Part shown: in pieces, positions 39,994-48,613 of the stretch
Layout of the letters: the number at the start of each line of letters is the position of its first letter
Numbering within the stretch: position 1 is the first letter of the stretch
Assembly: GCA_002706365.1 (NCBI GenBank)
Contig: PALM01000036.1
Span: forward strand, 1-64,000
Direction: 5' to 3'
DNA from: Flavobacteriales bacterium
Lineage (GTDB): Bacteria; Bacteroidota; Bacteroidia; Flavobacteriales_E; Vicingaceae
DNA length: 64,000 nt
Translations under genes and position numbers: made by a program
Notes under the pieces: generated by a model
What the model was told of the DNA's origin: nothing
The model's database searches: none
The model's input: the letters and a program-made list of their open reading frames with translations, nothing else

Positions 39994-40917
39994 ATGGAAG
40001 AATTATCGAGCAAACATCTTCTGGGAATAAAGGACCTAAATCCTGCCGATCTGGAATTGATCTTTTCCACAGCTGATAATTTTAAAGAGGTCATCAATAG
40101 ACCGATCAAGAAAGTCCCTTCGCTAAGAGATATAACTATCGCCAACCTCTTCTTCGAGAATTCAACAAGAACTAAGCTCTCCTTTGAACTAGCTGAAAAG
40201 CGCCTTTCGGCGGATGTGATCAACTTTTCCGCAGCGGCTTCATCGGTTTCCAAAGGAGAAACACTGATCGATACGGTCAATAACATCCTAGCCATGAAAG
40301 TGGATATGGTGGTGATGCGTCACCCTCATCCGGGAGCACACATCTTCTTGTCTAAGCATATAGATGCCAAGATTGTGAATGCCGGAGATGGCGCTCATGA
40401 ACATCCAACGCAGGCTTTATTGGATGCATATAGTATCCGCGAAAAGCTAGGAGATGTAAAAGGGAAAAGGGTAGCCATAGTGGGAGATATCCTTCACTCT
40501 AGAGTGGCCCTTTCAAACATTTTCTGCCTGCAAAAACTAGGCGCAGAGGTGATGGTTTGCGGACCGCCCACCCTAATGCCAAAATATATTGAAAGCCTAG
40601 GCGTTAAATTAAGTTATAAACTTGACGAAGCGCTAGAATGGTGCGATATTGCAATGATGTTGAGGATACAGTTAGAGCGACAAGGACAGCCGCTTTTCCC
40701 ATCATTGAGGGAGTATCACAACTTATACGGACTAAAGCAAGAAAACCTAGACCGATTGAAAAAGGTTCCGGTGATCATGCACCCTGGTCCGATCAACAGA
40801 GGAGTAGAGATCTCTTCTGAGATTGCCGACTCGGAATATTCCATCATTTTAAATCAGGTGGAAAACGGCGTAGCAATCAGAATGGCAGTACTTTATCTGC
40901 TCGCCTCGGCTGCATAG
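39994..40917 (+). CDS. pyrB: Aspartate carbamoyltransferase catalytic subunit
   Basis: A 307-residue PyrB. The carbamoyl-phosphate motif is FFENSTRTKLSFELA (STRT; about residues 50-64), HPHPGAH and DGAHEHPTQALLDAYSI are the substrate blocks, and MLRIQLERQG and HPGPINRG complete the family pattern. The enzyme commits carbamoyl phosphate and aspartate to pyrimidines. The ATG at 39994 is used; a TTG three bases upstream is also possible. It directly follows pyrR and the two form an operon; no pyrI regulatory subunit is seen. Confidence 0.95.
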   Translation: MEELSSKHLLGIKDLNPADLELIFSTADNFKEVINRPIKKVPSLRDITIANLFFENSTRTKLSFELAEKRLSADVINFSAAASSVSKGETLIDTVNNILAMKVDMVVMRHPHPGAHIFLSKHIDAKIVNAGDGAHEHPTQALLDAYSIREKLGDVKGKRVAIVGDILHSRVALSNIFCLQKLGAEVMVCGPPTLMPKYIESLGVKLSYKLDEALEWCDIAMMLRIQLERQGQPLFPSLREYHNLYGLKQENLDRLKKVPVIMHPGPINRGVEISSEIADSEYSIILNQVENGVAIRMAVLYLLASAA

Positions 40918-40933
40918 TTGAGGAATTAATTTT

Positions 40934-40941
40934 TATATTTG
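40934..40941 (+). promoter_or_regulatory. Bacteroidota-type -7 box for the STAS-rnz operon
   Basis: TATATTTG matches TAnnTTTG exactly and lies 17 bases before the ATG at 40958. No TTTG at the -33 spacing was seen. Confidence 0.5.
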
Positions 40942-40957
40942 GAACAACCTTGAATGC

Positions 40958-41353
40958 ATGAGCAATCCAGCTTACGAAATAGAGAAGAAAGACAAGTATA
41001 CTTTAGTTAGACTCTTGGAAGAGAAGTTTACAGCCCGCATTGCGCCTGACTTAAAGACGGAATTGGTGCTGATGAACAGCCAGGGAATCAAGAATATCAT
41101 CATTGATCTTGAAAAGTCTTCTTATTGCGATTCTTCAGGCCTTAGCGTGATATTAGTCGCAAATAGGATCTGTAAAGAGAATGATGGCTGTCTTGTAATT
41201 TGCAATTTGCAAACTGCTGTAAGCAAACTAATTGAGATTTCTCAACTCTCGAATGTGCTCAATATTACTCCAACCTATGAAGAAGCGGTTGACTTCCTCT
41301 TTATGGATGAATTGGAGAAAGGTCTTGGCGACATCGATGAGAATTTGAACTAA
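40958..41353 (+). CDS. STAS domain protein (anti-sigma factor antagonist type)
   Basis: A 131-residue protein with a single STAS domain. The phosphorylatable Ser block is LEKSSYCDSSGLSVILVANRICKE (DSSGL, about residue 60), typical of SpoIIAA/RsbV anti-sigma antagonists; YTLVRLLEEKFTARIAP is the first strand-helix. In partner-switching systems such proteins are phosphorylated by an anti-sigma kinase and dephosphorylated by a SpoIIE phosphatase, and one such phosphatase lies at 55054-56925. Its ATG-side gene rnz overlaps it at TAATG, so STAS and rnz form an operon. Confidence 0.85.
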   Translation: MSNPAYEIEKKDKYTLVRLLEEKFTARIAPDLKTELVLMNSQGIKNIIIDLEKSSYCDSSGLSVILVANRICKENDGCLVICNLQTAVSKLIEISQLSNVLNITPTYEEAVDFLFMDELEKGLGDIDENLN

Positions 41354-42261
41354 TGTCGCTCAATCTCCTGATCCTCGGTTCCGGATCTGCTTTACCTACC
41401 TTGAATAGCAATCAAACTGCTCAAGTATTAGAGACTGAAAGTGAGGTTTATCTGATAGATTGTGGAGAGGCTACCCAAATTGAACTCAGACGACATAAAG
41501 TAAGGGTTCAGCGCCTCAATCATATCTTCATTTCCCATCTGCACGGCGATCATTTCTTTGGCCTGGTGGGTTTGCTGTCGACTATGCATTTGTTGGGAAG
41601 GCAAAAAACCGTGCACATTCACGGACCCCAAGGATTGGAAGAGATCGTACGCATTCAATTCAGAAATGCCGGAAGTCATCTTTCCTATGAAATGAAGTTT
41701 CATACAATCACCAAAGGAGATGAGCTTATTCATGAAGATAAGTATGTAAAAGTGACCTCTTTGGAATTGAATCATCGGATACAAACTTTTGGATTTCTTT
41801 TCGAAGAGCAACCAAAGCCAAGAAAGCTCATTCCCGAAGCATTGGCAAAATATAAGATTCCCAATTACGCTAGAAAAAGCATTACTCAAGGAGAAGATTA
41901 TGTAGATCCAGATGGTAAAACAGTCAAGAATGCACTTCTGAGCACTGATCCAGAGCCTTCAAGACGCTATGCTTACTGCTCAGATACTGCTTTTTATGAA
42001 CCTCTGATCCAAAGAATTGAGAATGTGGATCTGCTCTACCATGAGTCTACCTTTTTAGATGCAGATATAGAAAGAGCCAAAGCTACCTATCACTCCACAG
42101 CCAAAGATGCCGCAAGAGTGGCGAATCTAGCTGGTGTAGGCAAGCTATTACTCGGTCATTTTTCCAATCGCTATAAGAATAGAGAAGGCTTTCTTCAAGA
42201 AGCTAGGCCAATTTTTCTGGAGAGTCATATTGCGGAGGAAGGGGAGAGGTACTCTTTTTGA
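41353..42261 (+). CDS. rnz: Ribonuclease Z
   Basis: A 302-residue metallo-beta-lactamase-fold enzyme. The HxHxDH motif is ISHLHGDHFFGLVGL (about residues 63-77), with LLYHESTFLD and TAKDAARVANLAG plus LLGHFSNRYK as the later metal-binding blocks. RNase Z trims tRNA precursors at the 3-prime end. The ATG overlaps the stop of the STAS gene (TAATG). The stop codon lies inside the first unit of a heptamer repeat array (TTTGAAG, 42257-42263), so the array begins at the very end of the gene. Confidence 0.92.
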   Translation: MSLNLLILGSGSALPTLNSNQTAQVLETESEVYLIDCGEATQIELRRHKVRVQRLNHIFISHLHGDHFFGLVGLLSTMHLLGRQKTVHIHGPQGLEEIVRIQFRNAGSHLSYEMKFHTITKGDELIHEDKYVKVTSLELNHRIQTFGFLFEEQPKPRKLIPEALAKYKIPNYARKSITQGEDYVDPDGKTVKNALLSTDPEPSRRYAYCSDTAFYEPLIQRIENVDLLYHESTFLDADIERAKATYHSTAKDAARVANLAGVGKLLLGHFSNRYKNREGFLQEARPIFLESHIAEEGERYSF

Positions 42262-42298
42262 AGCTTGAAGCCAGAAGCTTGAAGCTAGACTTTGAAAC
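42257..42298. repeat. AAGCTTG-type heptamer array
   Basis: Six heptamers in phase: TTTGAAG, CTTGAAG, CCAGAAG, CTTGAAG, CTAGACT, TTGAAAC, from 42257 to 42298. The first unit contains the rnz stop codon. It belongs to the NNNGAAN family and runs directly into the host repeat at 42304. Confidence 0.7.
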
Positions 42299-42303
42299 TC
42301 TGT

Positions 42304-42356
42304 GTTCTCTGTGCCTTCTCAGTGTAATCCGCCAGCTGGCGGATCTCTGTGTCCCA
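42304..42356. repeat. Host repeat interrupted by an 18-bp palindrome
   Basis: Bases 42304-42326 equal 30535-30557 (23 of 23). At the same junction ATCCGCCAGCTGGCGGAT (42327-42344, perfect palindrome) is inserted instead of the large element B. CTCTGTGTCCCAG follows and matches CTCCGTGTCCAG after the other copy. Confidence 0.8.
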
Positions 42357-42448
42357 GCAGAGGATGTTAGTTCTTGTCCTAAGAACCTTCCATGTCGAAT
42401 TCCAAGCTTGCACACGATTACCCCAAACTTTATTACCTTGTAGATGTC

Positions 42449-43954
42449 ATGTCAACAGCATTTCTAAATAAGAAGGCTCTATTATTTGGTCTACTAGTGC
42501 TTTTAGGATTTTATTCAAAAAGCTTAAAAGCGCAGGTATTCAATTTAGAGTTTATAAATCCTGCTAAGCTTTTTGCGAGCTTAAGTATTGAGAGAATTAA
42601 TGGAGATACAATAATGATTCTCCCATTAACTAGAAATGTTCAATATAATCGAATTGGATACAGCCCTACAATTATAGGATCAAATGGCAATATGTACTCA
42701 AGCAAAGAAATTGTTGATAGTACTGCAGCAAGTTATACTGGTTGGGCTAATTCTCTTAATCCAATTGGACAGGGAAACTTTGTCTTTGCAGGAAATATTT
42801 ATAGGGATACTTCCCTAATTGGAACTATTACAACCATAGATAGAAAAGGAGATACAATATGGTCTCGATATTATGGAGCACCTTCCATTAGCTTTAATGT
42901 GTTTCATCAAGCAAGGGAGACAAGAAATGGAGATATCATTGCGGTTGGAGCTCATGCTTTTAGAGGTCAGCGAAATGATGGTTGGCTAGTTAGAACTGAT
43001 TCTTCAGGGAATGTTTTATGGGACAGAAAATATAGCACATCTATTGGAACTCAAGAGTTTTTGTATTCAGTGCAAGAAACTTATGACGGAGGCTTTATTT
43101 TAGGGGGGCAAGAACAAGAATTTCCCAATAATCAAAATACCCGCAATTATGATCCTATTCTAATAAAAGTAGATTCAGCTGGCAATCAGATCTGGCGCTA
43201 TCGATATAACACACCTTATGATGATCCCACCAATTATTGTATACAAACTTTTGATAGCAATTATGTATGTGCGGGAAGTTATAGCTATAAGATTAATGGA
43301 TTACCTAGAAGTAGAGCAATGCTTTTGAAAATAAGCAGAGATGGCCAATTCATGTGGAAAAAGGAATACGGCCCACTTAAGAACTTCCATTCATTATATA
43401 TCGTTAAGCAACTTCCTGATAGTAGCTTGATTGCAGTTGGAAAGAGATTGGAGACTCAAGATTTGGTGGTAGGCGTAATGCTTAGAACAAAAGCGAATGG
43501 AGATAGTATTTTTGTAAGAAATTATCAATATGATAGCAGTCAAGCATTAAATGATAATCTTTTGCATGATGTGATTCAAATGAGTGATGGAGGATTTATG
43601 GCTTGTGGAGAAGTAATCCATGATCAAACATTTACTGATCGGCAAAACCCATGGCTTATCCGCACAGATTCCAACGGCTGTATGCTGAGCAGTTGTTTGG
43701 TTGGTATGGATGAGTTCCCTTTTGGTGAGGATGAGTTGCTTATTTACCCAAATCCTTCAAATGGACAATTTCAACTGTCAGGTCTTCAATACAAGCCCTT
43801 ACAAATGTTACTCTATGATCTGCAAGGCAGAGAATTGAGGAATTACAATCCTCAAGAAACTATTTGGCAATTACCAGAGGAGAAGGGAATGTATTTGTTA
43901 AGAATACAGACAAAAGAAGGTGAATGGGTGAATAGAAAGGTTTTGAGGGAGTGA
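42449..43954 (+). CDS. Type IX secreted protein with C-terminal sorting domain
   Basis: A 501-residue protein with a signal peptide (MSTAFLNKKALLFGLLVLLGFYSKSLKAQ) from the ATG at 42449. The body has repeated beta-propeller-like units (GDIIAVGAHAFRGQ, GGFILGGQEQEF, NYVCAGSYSYK, SSLIAVGKRLE, GGFMACGEVIH), probably a seven-bladed fold. The C-terminus ENELLIYPNPSNGQFQLSG-type DELLIYPNPSNG and KVLRE is a type A T9SS sorting domain, so it is exported by the type IX system. Ligand or substrate is unknown. It is preceded by the palindrome-bearing repeat spacer. Confidence 0.83.
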   Translation: MSTAFLNKKALLFGLLVLLGFYSKSLKAQVFNLEFINPAKLFASLSIERINGDTIMILPLTRNVQYNRIGYSPTIIGSNGNMYSSKEIVDSTAASYTGWANSLNPIGQGNFVFAGNIYRDTSLIGTITTIDRKGDTIWSRYYGAPSISFNVFHQARETRNGDIIAVGAHAFRGQRNDGWLVRTDSSGNVLWDRKYSTSIGTQEFLYSVQETYDGGFILGGQEQEFPNNQNTRNYDPILIKVDSAGNQIWRYRYNTPYDDPTNYCIQTFDSNYVCAGSYSYKINGLPRSRAMLLKISRDGQFMWKKEYGPLKNFHSLYIVKQLPDSSLIAVGKRLETQDLVVGVMLRTKANGDSIFVRNYQYDSSQALNDNLLHDVIQMSDGGFMACGEVIHDQTFTDRQNPWLIRTDSNGCMLSSCLVGMDEFPFGEDELLIYPNPSNGQFQLSGLQYKPLQMLLYDLQGRELRNYNPQETIWQLPEEKGMYLLRIQTKEGEWVNRKVLRE

Positions 43955-43969
43955 TGGAAGAAGTGGGGA

Positions 43970-44070
43970 AGTGCAACTAGAGTGCACTAAAGTGGGGCCA
44001 AATCAGAGATCAGAAATCTGAAATCAGAAAGCTAAAACTGTCTAGATTCTAGGCTCTAGGCTCCAGGTTC
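43970..44070. repeat. GTGCACTAAAGTG repeat followed by TCAGAAA and CTAG heptamer arrays
   Basis: AGTGCAACTAGAGTGCACTAAAGTG (43970-43994) is related to the repeat at 29388. TCAGAGA, TCAGAAA, TCTGAAA, TCAGAAA, GCTAAAA follow at 44003-44037 in 7-bp phase. Then CTAG at 44042, 44049 and 44056 and CCAG at 44063, ending GGTTCTCA. All lie between the convergent T9SS protein and msrB genes. Confidence 0.7.
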
Positions 44071-44451
44071 TCATACTTCCTTATCAAAATCCAAACTCGC
44101 AGAATTAATACAATACCTCATTCCGGTGGTATCTCCCGGTCCGTCTTCGAAGACATGTCCAAGATGCCCTCCGCAGTTGCCGCAAACCACTTCCACTCGG
44201 ATCATTCCAAGAGAAGTATCGCGGATTAACTCCACATTTCCCTTATCAATTACATCGTAAAAGCTGGGCCAGCCGGAACCGGAATCGTATTTGGTATCTG
44301 AGCTGAAGAGGGGAGTGCCACAAGCAGCACAATTGTATTTGCCTTTCTCTTTATTGTCGAGATATTCTCCAGTAAACGGACGTTCAGTTCCCTTTTCTAC
44401 AAGGATTCTGTATTGCTCCGGACTTAATTTCTGCTTGTGTTCTTCTTTCAC
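44071..44451 (-). CDS. msrB: Peptide-methionine (R)-S-oxide reductase, cytoplasmic
   Basis: A 126-residue MsrB without a signal peptide: CAACGTPLF and [14 protein letters not shown] zinc-ligand pairs, [17 protein letters not shown] and the catalytic [12 protein letters not shown]. It is the soluble counterpart of the exported lipoprotein at 37750-38232. Its start overlaps the end of the DEAD-box helicase gene by 4 bases, so they are cotranscribed on the minus strand. The C-terminus is just before a CTAG heptamer array. Confidence 0.9.
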   Translation of the reverse strand: MKEEHKQKLSPEQYRILVEKGTERPFTGEYLDNKEKGKYNCAACGTPLFSSDTKYDSGSGWPSFYDVIDKGNVELIRDTSLGMIRVEVVCGNCGGHLGHVFEDGPGDTTGMRYCINSASLDFDKEV

Positions 44452-45668
44452 TTTTTGCGCGGTTTTGGTCTTCCTTTGAATTGCTTTTTTCTTCTATTTC
44501 CACCTGAATGTCGGTCGTGAACCTTGTATTCCGGTCCATCGCCAATCTCAGGTGGATTGGGCACTTTGGGAACGCTCTTACCGATTAATTGTTCAATTTT
44601 ATTGAAGTCCCGAATACCATCCTGATTTATGAAAGTTAGGGCTACACCTGTAGATTTAGCCCTGGCAGTTCTACCCACTCTATGCACATAATCTTCTGGG
44701 TCCCCCGGTACATCGTAATTAAGTACCAAATCGATCGAATCAATATCAATTCCCCTTGAAATGATGTCGGTAGCAACTAGAATTCTAAGGCGCTTATTCC
44801 TGAACTGTCGCAATACCTCCTCACGTCCATCTTGGTCAAGGTCTGAAGAGATTCCGGCTGCATCCATTCCCATCTTCTTGAGATCTCGCACGATATCTTT
44901 TACTGTAGTCTTCCTGGAAGTGAAGATGATAATGCTGTTCAATTCCTCTTTATCCTTCAATAGGAATTTGAGCAGGTCGTTTTTTTGTCCGTCGTGAGCC
45001 ATATGAGCAGCCTGAAGTATACCCTCAGCAGTTTGAGAGATGGCAATACTCACTTCCACAGGATCGTGCATGACTTCCTTAGCCAGTTTTCTGATCTTAG
45101 GCGGCATAGTAGCCGAGAACATGATATTTTGTCGCTTTTTTGGAAGGAATTCGGCTATGCGCTTGATATCATCGGCAAAACCCATATCCAACATACGGTC
45201 TGCTTCATCCAAGATCAAATGCTCCAATTGGGAGATCTGCACATACTTCAGATTCAGATGTGAGAGCAAACGGCCTGGCGTTGCTACAATAATATCGGCA
45301 CCTTCTTTAAGAGCCGTTTTCTCGGCTTCAAAAGATGAACCACTACCACCGCCGTAAATAGCAATAGAAGAAGTTCCGGTGAAGTAAGAGAAGCCTTCAA
45401 TTTGCTGGTCGATCTGCATGGCCAGCTCACGAGTTGGCGCAATAATGAGGCAAGAAAGCTTGTTTCCTTGGCCTTTTACTATTCTATCTAAGACGGGCAG
45501 AAGGTAAGCAGCTGTTTTCCCCGTACCGGTTTGTGCTACGGCAATAATGTCTTTGCCTTCTAGAATATGAGGGATAGATTCTTCTTGGACAGGAGTTGCC
45601 TCTTCAAAGCGCATGGCTTCCAATCCTTGATTGATCTCTTCCGAAAAGTTAAATTCTGTGAATTTCAT
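44448..45668 (-). CDS. DEAD-box RNA helicase (RhlE-like)
   Basis: A 406-residue helicase with all core motifs: Q motif [22 protein letters not shown], Walker [34 protein letters not shown], and [11 protein letters not shown]. The C-terminal 50 residues are basic ([21 protein letters not shown]-like), consistent with an RNA-binding tail. RhlE/CsdA-type helicases remodel structured RNA, often in ribosome assembly or cold adaptation. The gene overlaps msrB by 4 bases downstream. An upstream terminator separates it from the DUF2911 gene. Confidence 0.92.
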   Translation of the reverse strand: MKFTEFNFSEEINQGLEAMRFEEATPVQEESIPHILEGKDIIAVAQTGTGKTAAYLLPVLDRIVKGQGNKLSCLIIAPTRELAMQIDQQIEGFSYFTGTSSIAIYGGGSGSSFEAEKTALKEGADIIVATPGRLLSHLNLKYVQISQLEHLILDEADRMLDMGFADDIKRIAEFLPKKRQNIMFSATMPPKIRKLAKEVMHDPVEVSIAISQTAEGILQAAHMAHDGQKNDLLKFLLKDKEELNSIIIFTSRKTTVKDIVRDLKKMGMDAAGISSDLDQDGREEVLRQFRNKRLRILVATDIISRGIDIDSIDLVLNYDVPGDPEDYVHRVGRTARAKSTGVALTFINQDGIRDFNKIEQLIGKSVPKVPNPPEIGDGPEYKVHDRHSGGNRRKKQFKGRPKPRKK

Positions 45669-45685
45669 TGTGTGATAAAAAGAAA

Positions 45686-45715
45686 TAAAAAACCCCGATT
45701 AGATCGGGGTCATTT
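45686..45715 (-). terminator. Rho-independent terminator of DUF2911 gene
   Basis: ACCCCGAT-TAG-ATCGGGGT at 45692-45710 is flanked by A7 on the left and CATTTTTG on the right. On the minus strand the hairpin is followed by TTTTTTATTT, giving a strong terminator after the DUF2911 gene. Confidence 0.8.
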
Positions 45716-45729
45716 TTGTTTGGTCTTGA

Positions 45730-46236
45730 CTATTCGACCGTAAATGCCGCTCTAGTGGTGGCCCAATCCAAAGCAATGGTACCATCTTCACTAATGCTGT
45801 AAGTAAGACTTTCTGTATGATCGATCTCTTCTCCTTCAACAGTGATTCTTAGGGCATCTTTAGACTCATCATACTTATAAGCTCCCCATTGTTTAGCTTC
45901 AGAGTTGAAGATCAAAATGAACTCACCATTTTCCATAGGGATTACAAAGAAGGCATAAGTTCCTGCTGCTAGGGTCTCACCATTGATCTCTACATCTCTG
46001 CTGAACTCAATAGTAGTAGCTTCATTTGCACCAGCTCTCCAAACCTCTTTCCATGGAACTAGACCTCCATAAATATCTCTTTCTTTTACGAACGGACTGC
46101 TATACTTAATAGTGACATCCAGATCTCCGATAGATTGTTCAGTTGTTTTGGCAGGACTAGCTTGTTTTTTTTCTTGAGCGTATCCTGGAGCGATCATTAA
46201 GATTGAGCAAATAAGGGCAAATGCAAATGATTTCAT
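45730..46236 (-). CDS. DUF2911 protein (exported)
   Basis: A 168-residue DUF2911 protein with a signal peptide (MKSFAFALICSILMIAPGYAQ). The family signature is visible: VTIKYSSPFVKERDIYGGLVPWKEVWRAGANEATTIEFSRDVEINGETLAAGTYAFFVIP and NSEAKQWGAYKYDESKDALRI. An earlier in-frame start at 46317 would lie inside the aminotransferase gene, so the ATG at 46236 is used. Function unknown. A terminator follows it; the aminotransferase gene lies just upstream on the same strand. Confidence 0.87.
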   Translation of the reverse strand: MKSFAFALICSILMIAPGYAQEKKQASPAKTTEQSIGDLDVTIKYSSPFVKERDIYGGLVPWKEVWRAGANEATTIEFSRDVEINGETLAAGTYAFFVIPMENGEFILIFNSEAKQWGAYKYDESKDALRITVEGEEIDHTESLTYSISEDGTIALDWATTRAAFTVE

Positions 46237-46303
46237 TTTCTTGTTTTTAGGTTTGAGAAACGAATTTAGCTGTTTTATCTGAACAATTGATAACCACTGA
46301 AGA

Positions 46304-47491
46304 TTAAGAGAGTTCATCTAGCAGTTCTAGGATTGTTGAACATGCTAATTCGATGTCTTCATTACTGATGTTTAGTGGAGGCGCTAATCTAAATGCATAG
46401 GGAGTAGAAAGGAACCAGAAAAGAAGAAGTCCCTTATTTAATCCACCTAGTACAACTTCCTGAACTTGCTCTTTATTTTCTAATTCAATGGCGAACATCA
46501 ATCCACGATTGCGAACTTCCTTGATCTTTTGGTGCTTTAGAAGCTTCTTGAAACGATCAGCTTTAGCATCAACTTCATCCAATAGCTTTTCTTCCCTGAT
46601 CACCTTTAAACCTTCGGCAGCTGCTGCACATACCAATGGATGTCCGCCAAAAGTGGTAATATGACCTAAGCTAGGGGAATGGCTAAAAAGACTCATAAGC
46701 TCCTTTGAACTAGCAAAGGCTCCAATTGGCATTCCCGCACCAAGCGCCTTTCCCATGGTGAGTATGTCGGGTGCGATTCCGGAGTATTCGAAGGCCCACA
46801 TTTTCCCGCTTCTGCCCATGCCGCATTGGATCTCATCCAATATCAAGAGAGCGCCTACATCTGTGCATATTTTTCTTAGAGCCTTTAGATAACTATCTTC
46901 AGCTATTCGCACTCCTGCATCACCCTGAATAGTTTCAAGGATTACAGCTGCAGTATGTTCGTCAATTTGATCCAGTTGATCATGCTTATTCAAGTCGATG
47001 AATTCTACTCCTGGAAGTAGCGGACGAAAGGCTCGCTTCCGCTCATCTCCATAGCTCACACTTAGCGAACCATGAGTACTTCCATGATAACTCCCCTTAA
47101 AACTGATGATCTTCGTTCTTCCTGTCGCTCTTTTAGCCAGCTTTAATGCAGCCTCATTAGCTTCAGTGCCCGAGTTTACGAAGTAGTATGAGTTCAACGA
47201 CTTTGGCAGGCATTTGAGAAGTTCAGATGCCAGATCTTCTTGAGCATCCTGAATCATTTCTCCGTAGACCATTACATGCAAATGCTTATCGATCTGCTTC
47301 TTCAGTCTTTCTTTTATTCGAGGATGGGAGTGTCCCAATGCACTAACTCCAATACCAGATATAAGATCTAGGTATTTGTCGCCATTTACACCATAGATGT
47401 AAGAACCCTCGGCATGACTAACTTTTATACCAAAGCTCTCCTGCGTGGTTTGGGCTAAATGTTCTTTGAAAAAATCCTCTGCTTTACTCAC
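46304..47491 (-). CDS. Class III aminotransferase (acetylornithine/ornithine type)
   Basis: A 395-residue PLP enzyme of the class III aminotransferases. Features are YLDLISGIGVSALGHSHP, FVNSGTEANEAALKLAKRATGR, KGSYHGSTHGSLSVSYG, ILDEIQCGMGRSGK and TMGKALGAGMPIGAF with the Schiff-base Lys. TTFGGHPLVCAAAAEG and VRNRGLMFAIEL follow. It probably transaminates ornithine, acetylornithine or a similar amine; the exact substrate is not clear. No other arginine genes are near. It has a terminator just upstream (47515-47540) and DUF2911 downstream on the same strand. Confidence 0.85.
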   Translation of the reverse strand: MSKAEDFFKEHLAQTTQESFGIKVSHAEGSYIYGVNGDKYLDLISGIGVSALGHSHPRIKERLKKQIDKHLHVMVYGEMIQDAQEDLASELLKCLPKSLNSYYFVNSGTEANEAALKLAKRATGRTKIISFKGSYHGSTHGSLSVSYGDERKRAFRPLLPGVEFIDLNKHDQLDQIDEHTAAVILETIQGDAGVRIAEDSYLKALRKICTDVGALLILDEIQCGMGRSGKMWAFEYSGIAPDILTMGKALGAGMPIGAFASSKELMSLFSHSPSLGHITTFGGHPLVCAAAAEGLKVIREEKLLDEVDAKADRFKKLLKHQKIKEVRNRGLMFAIELENKEQVQEVVLGGLNKGLLLFWFLSTPYAFRLAPPLNISNEDIELACSTILELLDELS

Positions 47492-47514
47492 CTTGCAAAG
47501 GTAGTGAGGGGGAA

Positions 47515-47540
47515 ATAAAAAACCCCGATTGAATCGGGGC
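47515..47540 (-). terminator. Rho-independent terminator downstream of the ECF module
   Basis: CCCCGATT-G-AATCGGGG at 47523-47539 with A8 on the left; on the minus strand it ends in TTTTTTATTT. It follows the coiled-coil protein gene of the sigma-factor cluster. Confidence 0.8.
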
Positions 47541-47551
47541 CTTTAATTATA

Positions 47552-48109
47552 TTAATCTTCAATGGGCATGGGTTTGGCTTCACCTTCGCTTTCCTCCATT
47601 TTTCTTCTTCTCAGTTCTTCTCTCATTCTATGTCGTTCTTTATCATCTCTGAGCATTTGAAGAAGTTCTCTTTTGAATTCTCTTTCCAAGCGCTTATAAT
47701 CAACTGTCTTCTTTGCAGAAATCGCTTTGATCATCGCTTCTGTATATTCCTTCTCCATCTTGATCTTGCTTTCCTCTCTTTCCAGACGATTCATAAGCAT
47801 CTCTCTAGCTTCCTCTTCTGTAAATTCTTTCTCCTCTTTCCTGCGCTCTTGCATCTCAGCCTTCATTTCTCTTGAAACTTGCTCGTGTTCCTGGCGCATC
47901 GCTTTCATCTTTGCTTGATACTCCTCCTGGATTTTTTTCATCTCAGCTTCTTGCTCCTCGCTGAGTTCTAATCTTTCATTGATATATTCATGACGTAGGG
48001 CTTCTATCTTCGCTCTTTTATCTTCTGATTGCTCTTGGGCATTCAATTGAAAAGTGATCATGATTAGCCCAACTATCGCTAGACTCCCAATTAGATTCTT
48101 GATATTCAT
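47552..48109 (-). CDS. Exported coiled-coil protein, Spy/CpxP-like
   Basis: A 185-residue protein with a signal peptide (MNIKNLIGSLAIVGLIMITFQLNAQ). The mature part is almost entirely charged helix (LSEEQEAEMKKIQEEYQAKMKAMRQEHEQVSREMK, REMLMNRLEREESKIKMEKEYTEA), a layout like Spy/CpxP-type periplasmic chaperones or metal sensors, but the LTxxQ motif is not clearly present. It is the third gene of a minus-strand cluster with an ECF sigma factor and its membrane anti-sigma protein, and could sense envelope stress for that module. Confidence 0.72.
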   Translation of the reverse strand: MNIKNLIGSLAIVGLIMITFQLNAQEQSEDKRAKIEALRHEYINERLELSEEQEAEMKKIQEEYQAKMKAMRQEHEQVSREMKAEMQERRKEEKEFTEEEAREMLMNRLEREESKIKMEKEYTEAMIKAISAKKTVDYKRLEREFKRELLQMLRDDKERHRMREELRRRKMEESEGEAKPMPIED

Positions 48110-48143
48110 AATTTTAGATTTATTGATTTTTGTTTGATTCTTT

Positions 48144-48578
48144 TTAAGGTAGATATTCCATTAACTCTTCTTCGCTAGCTTCTTCTGATAAATAGGTGAT
48201 GATATCTTCATCGCTCAACACAAGGTCGTTTTCAGTATTAAGATCAGCGAATCCTATCTCATAGAGATCCAACTCCAGATCATCATCATATTCTTCTAGT
48301 AAATAGTCTGTGATCTCATTATCATTTAGCACCAAAGGAGCTCTTGGATCCAATTCAATACTTATGTACAATACAGCTGCTACAAGAGAGAGCACTGAAA
48401 TTGCCGGAATACTAAAGCGCAAATGCAATTGATATACCAGACGATCGATCCAATTTTCAGTGGTTTCAACTTCTACTGATGAAATGTTCTCTTTAAGTCT
48501 ATTCTCAAGACTTTCAAAGTAGCCATCCGGCACTTTAAAAGCATTTTGTTCTAAGATATTTTTGAGTTTATCGTCCAT
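48144..48578 (-). CDS. Putative anti-sigma factor, single-pass membrane protein
   Basis: A 144-residue protein: cytoplasmic N-terminus MDDKLKNILEQNAFKVPDGYFESLENRLKENI, one membrane helix (FSIPAISVLSLVAAVLYISI), and a strongly acidic C-terminus. The C-terminal part repeats a motif: LNDNEITDYLLEEYDDD and LSDEDIITYLSEEASEEE. It lacks the zinc anti-sigma signature. Its position right after the ECF sigma gene and before the coiled-coil protein gene supports an anti-sigma role. Function is inferred from context. Confidence 0.72.
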   Translation of the reverse strand: MDDKLKNILEQNAFKVPDGYFESLENRLKENISSVEVETTENWIDRLVYQLHLRFSIPAISVLSLVAAVLYISIELDPRAPLVLNDNEITDYLLEEYDDDLELDLYEIGFADLNTENDLVLSDEDIITYLSEEASEEELMEYLP

Positions 48579-48613
48579 CGTACATCATTTAGATGATCTT
48601 CAGTCACAAAGGT

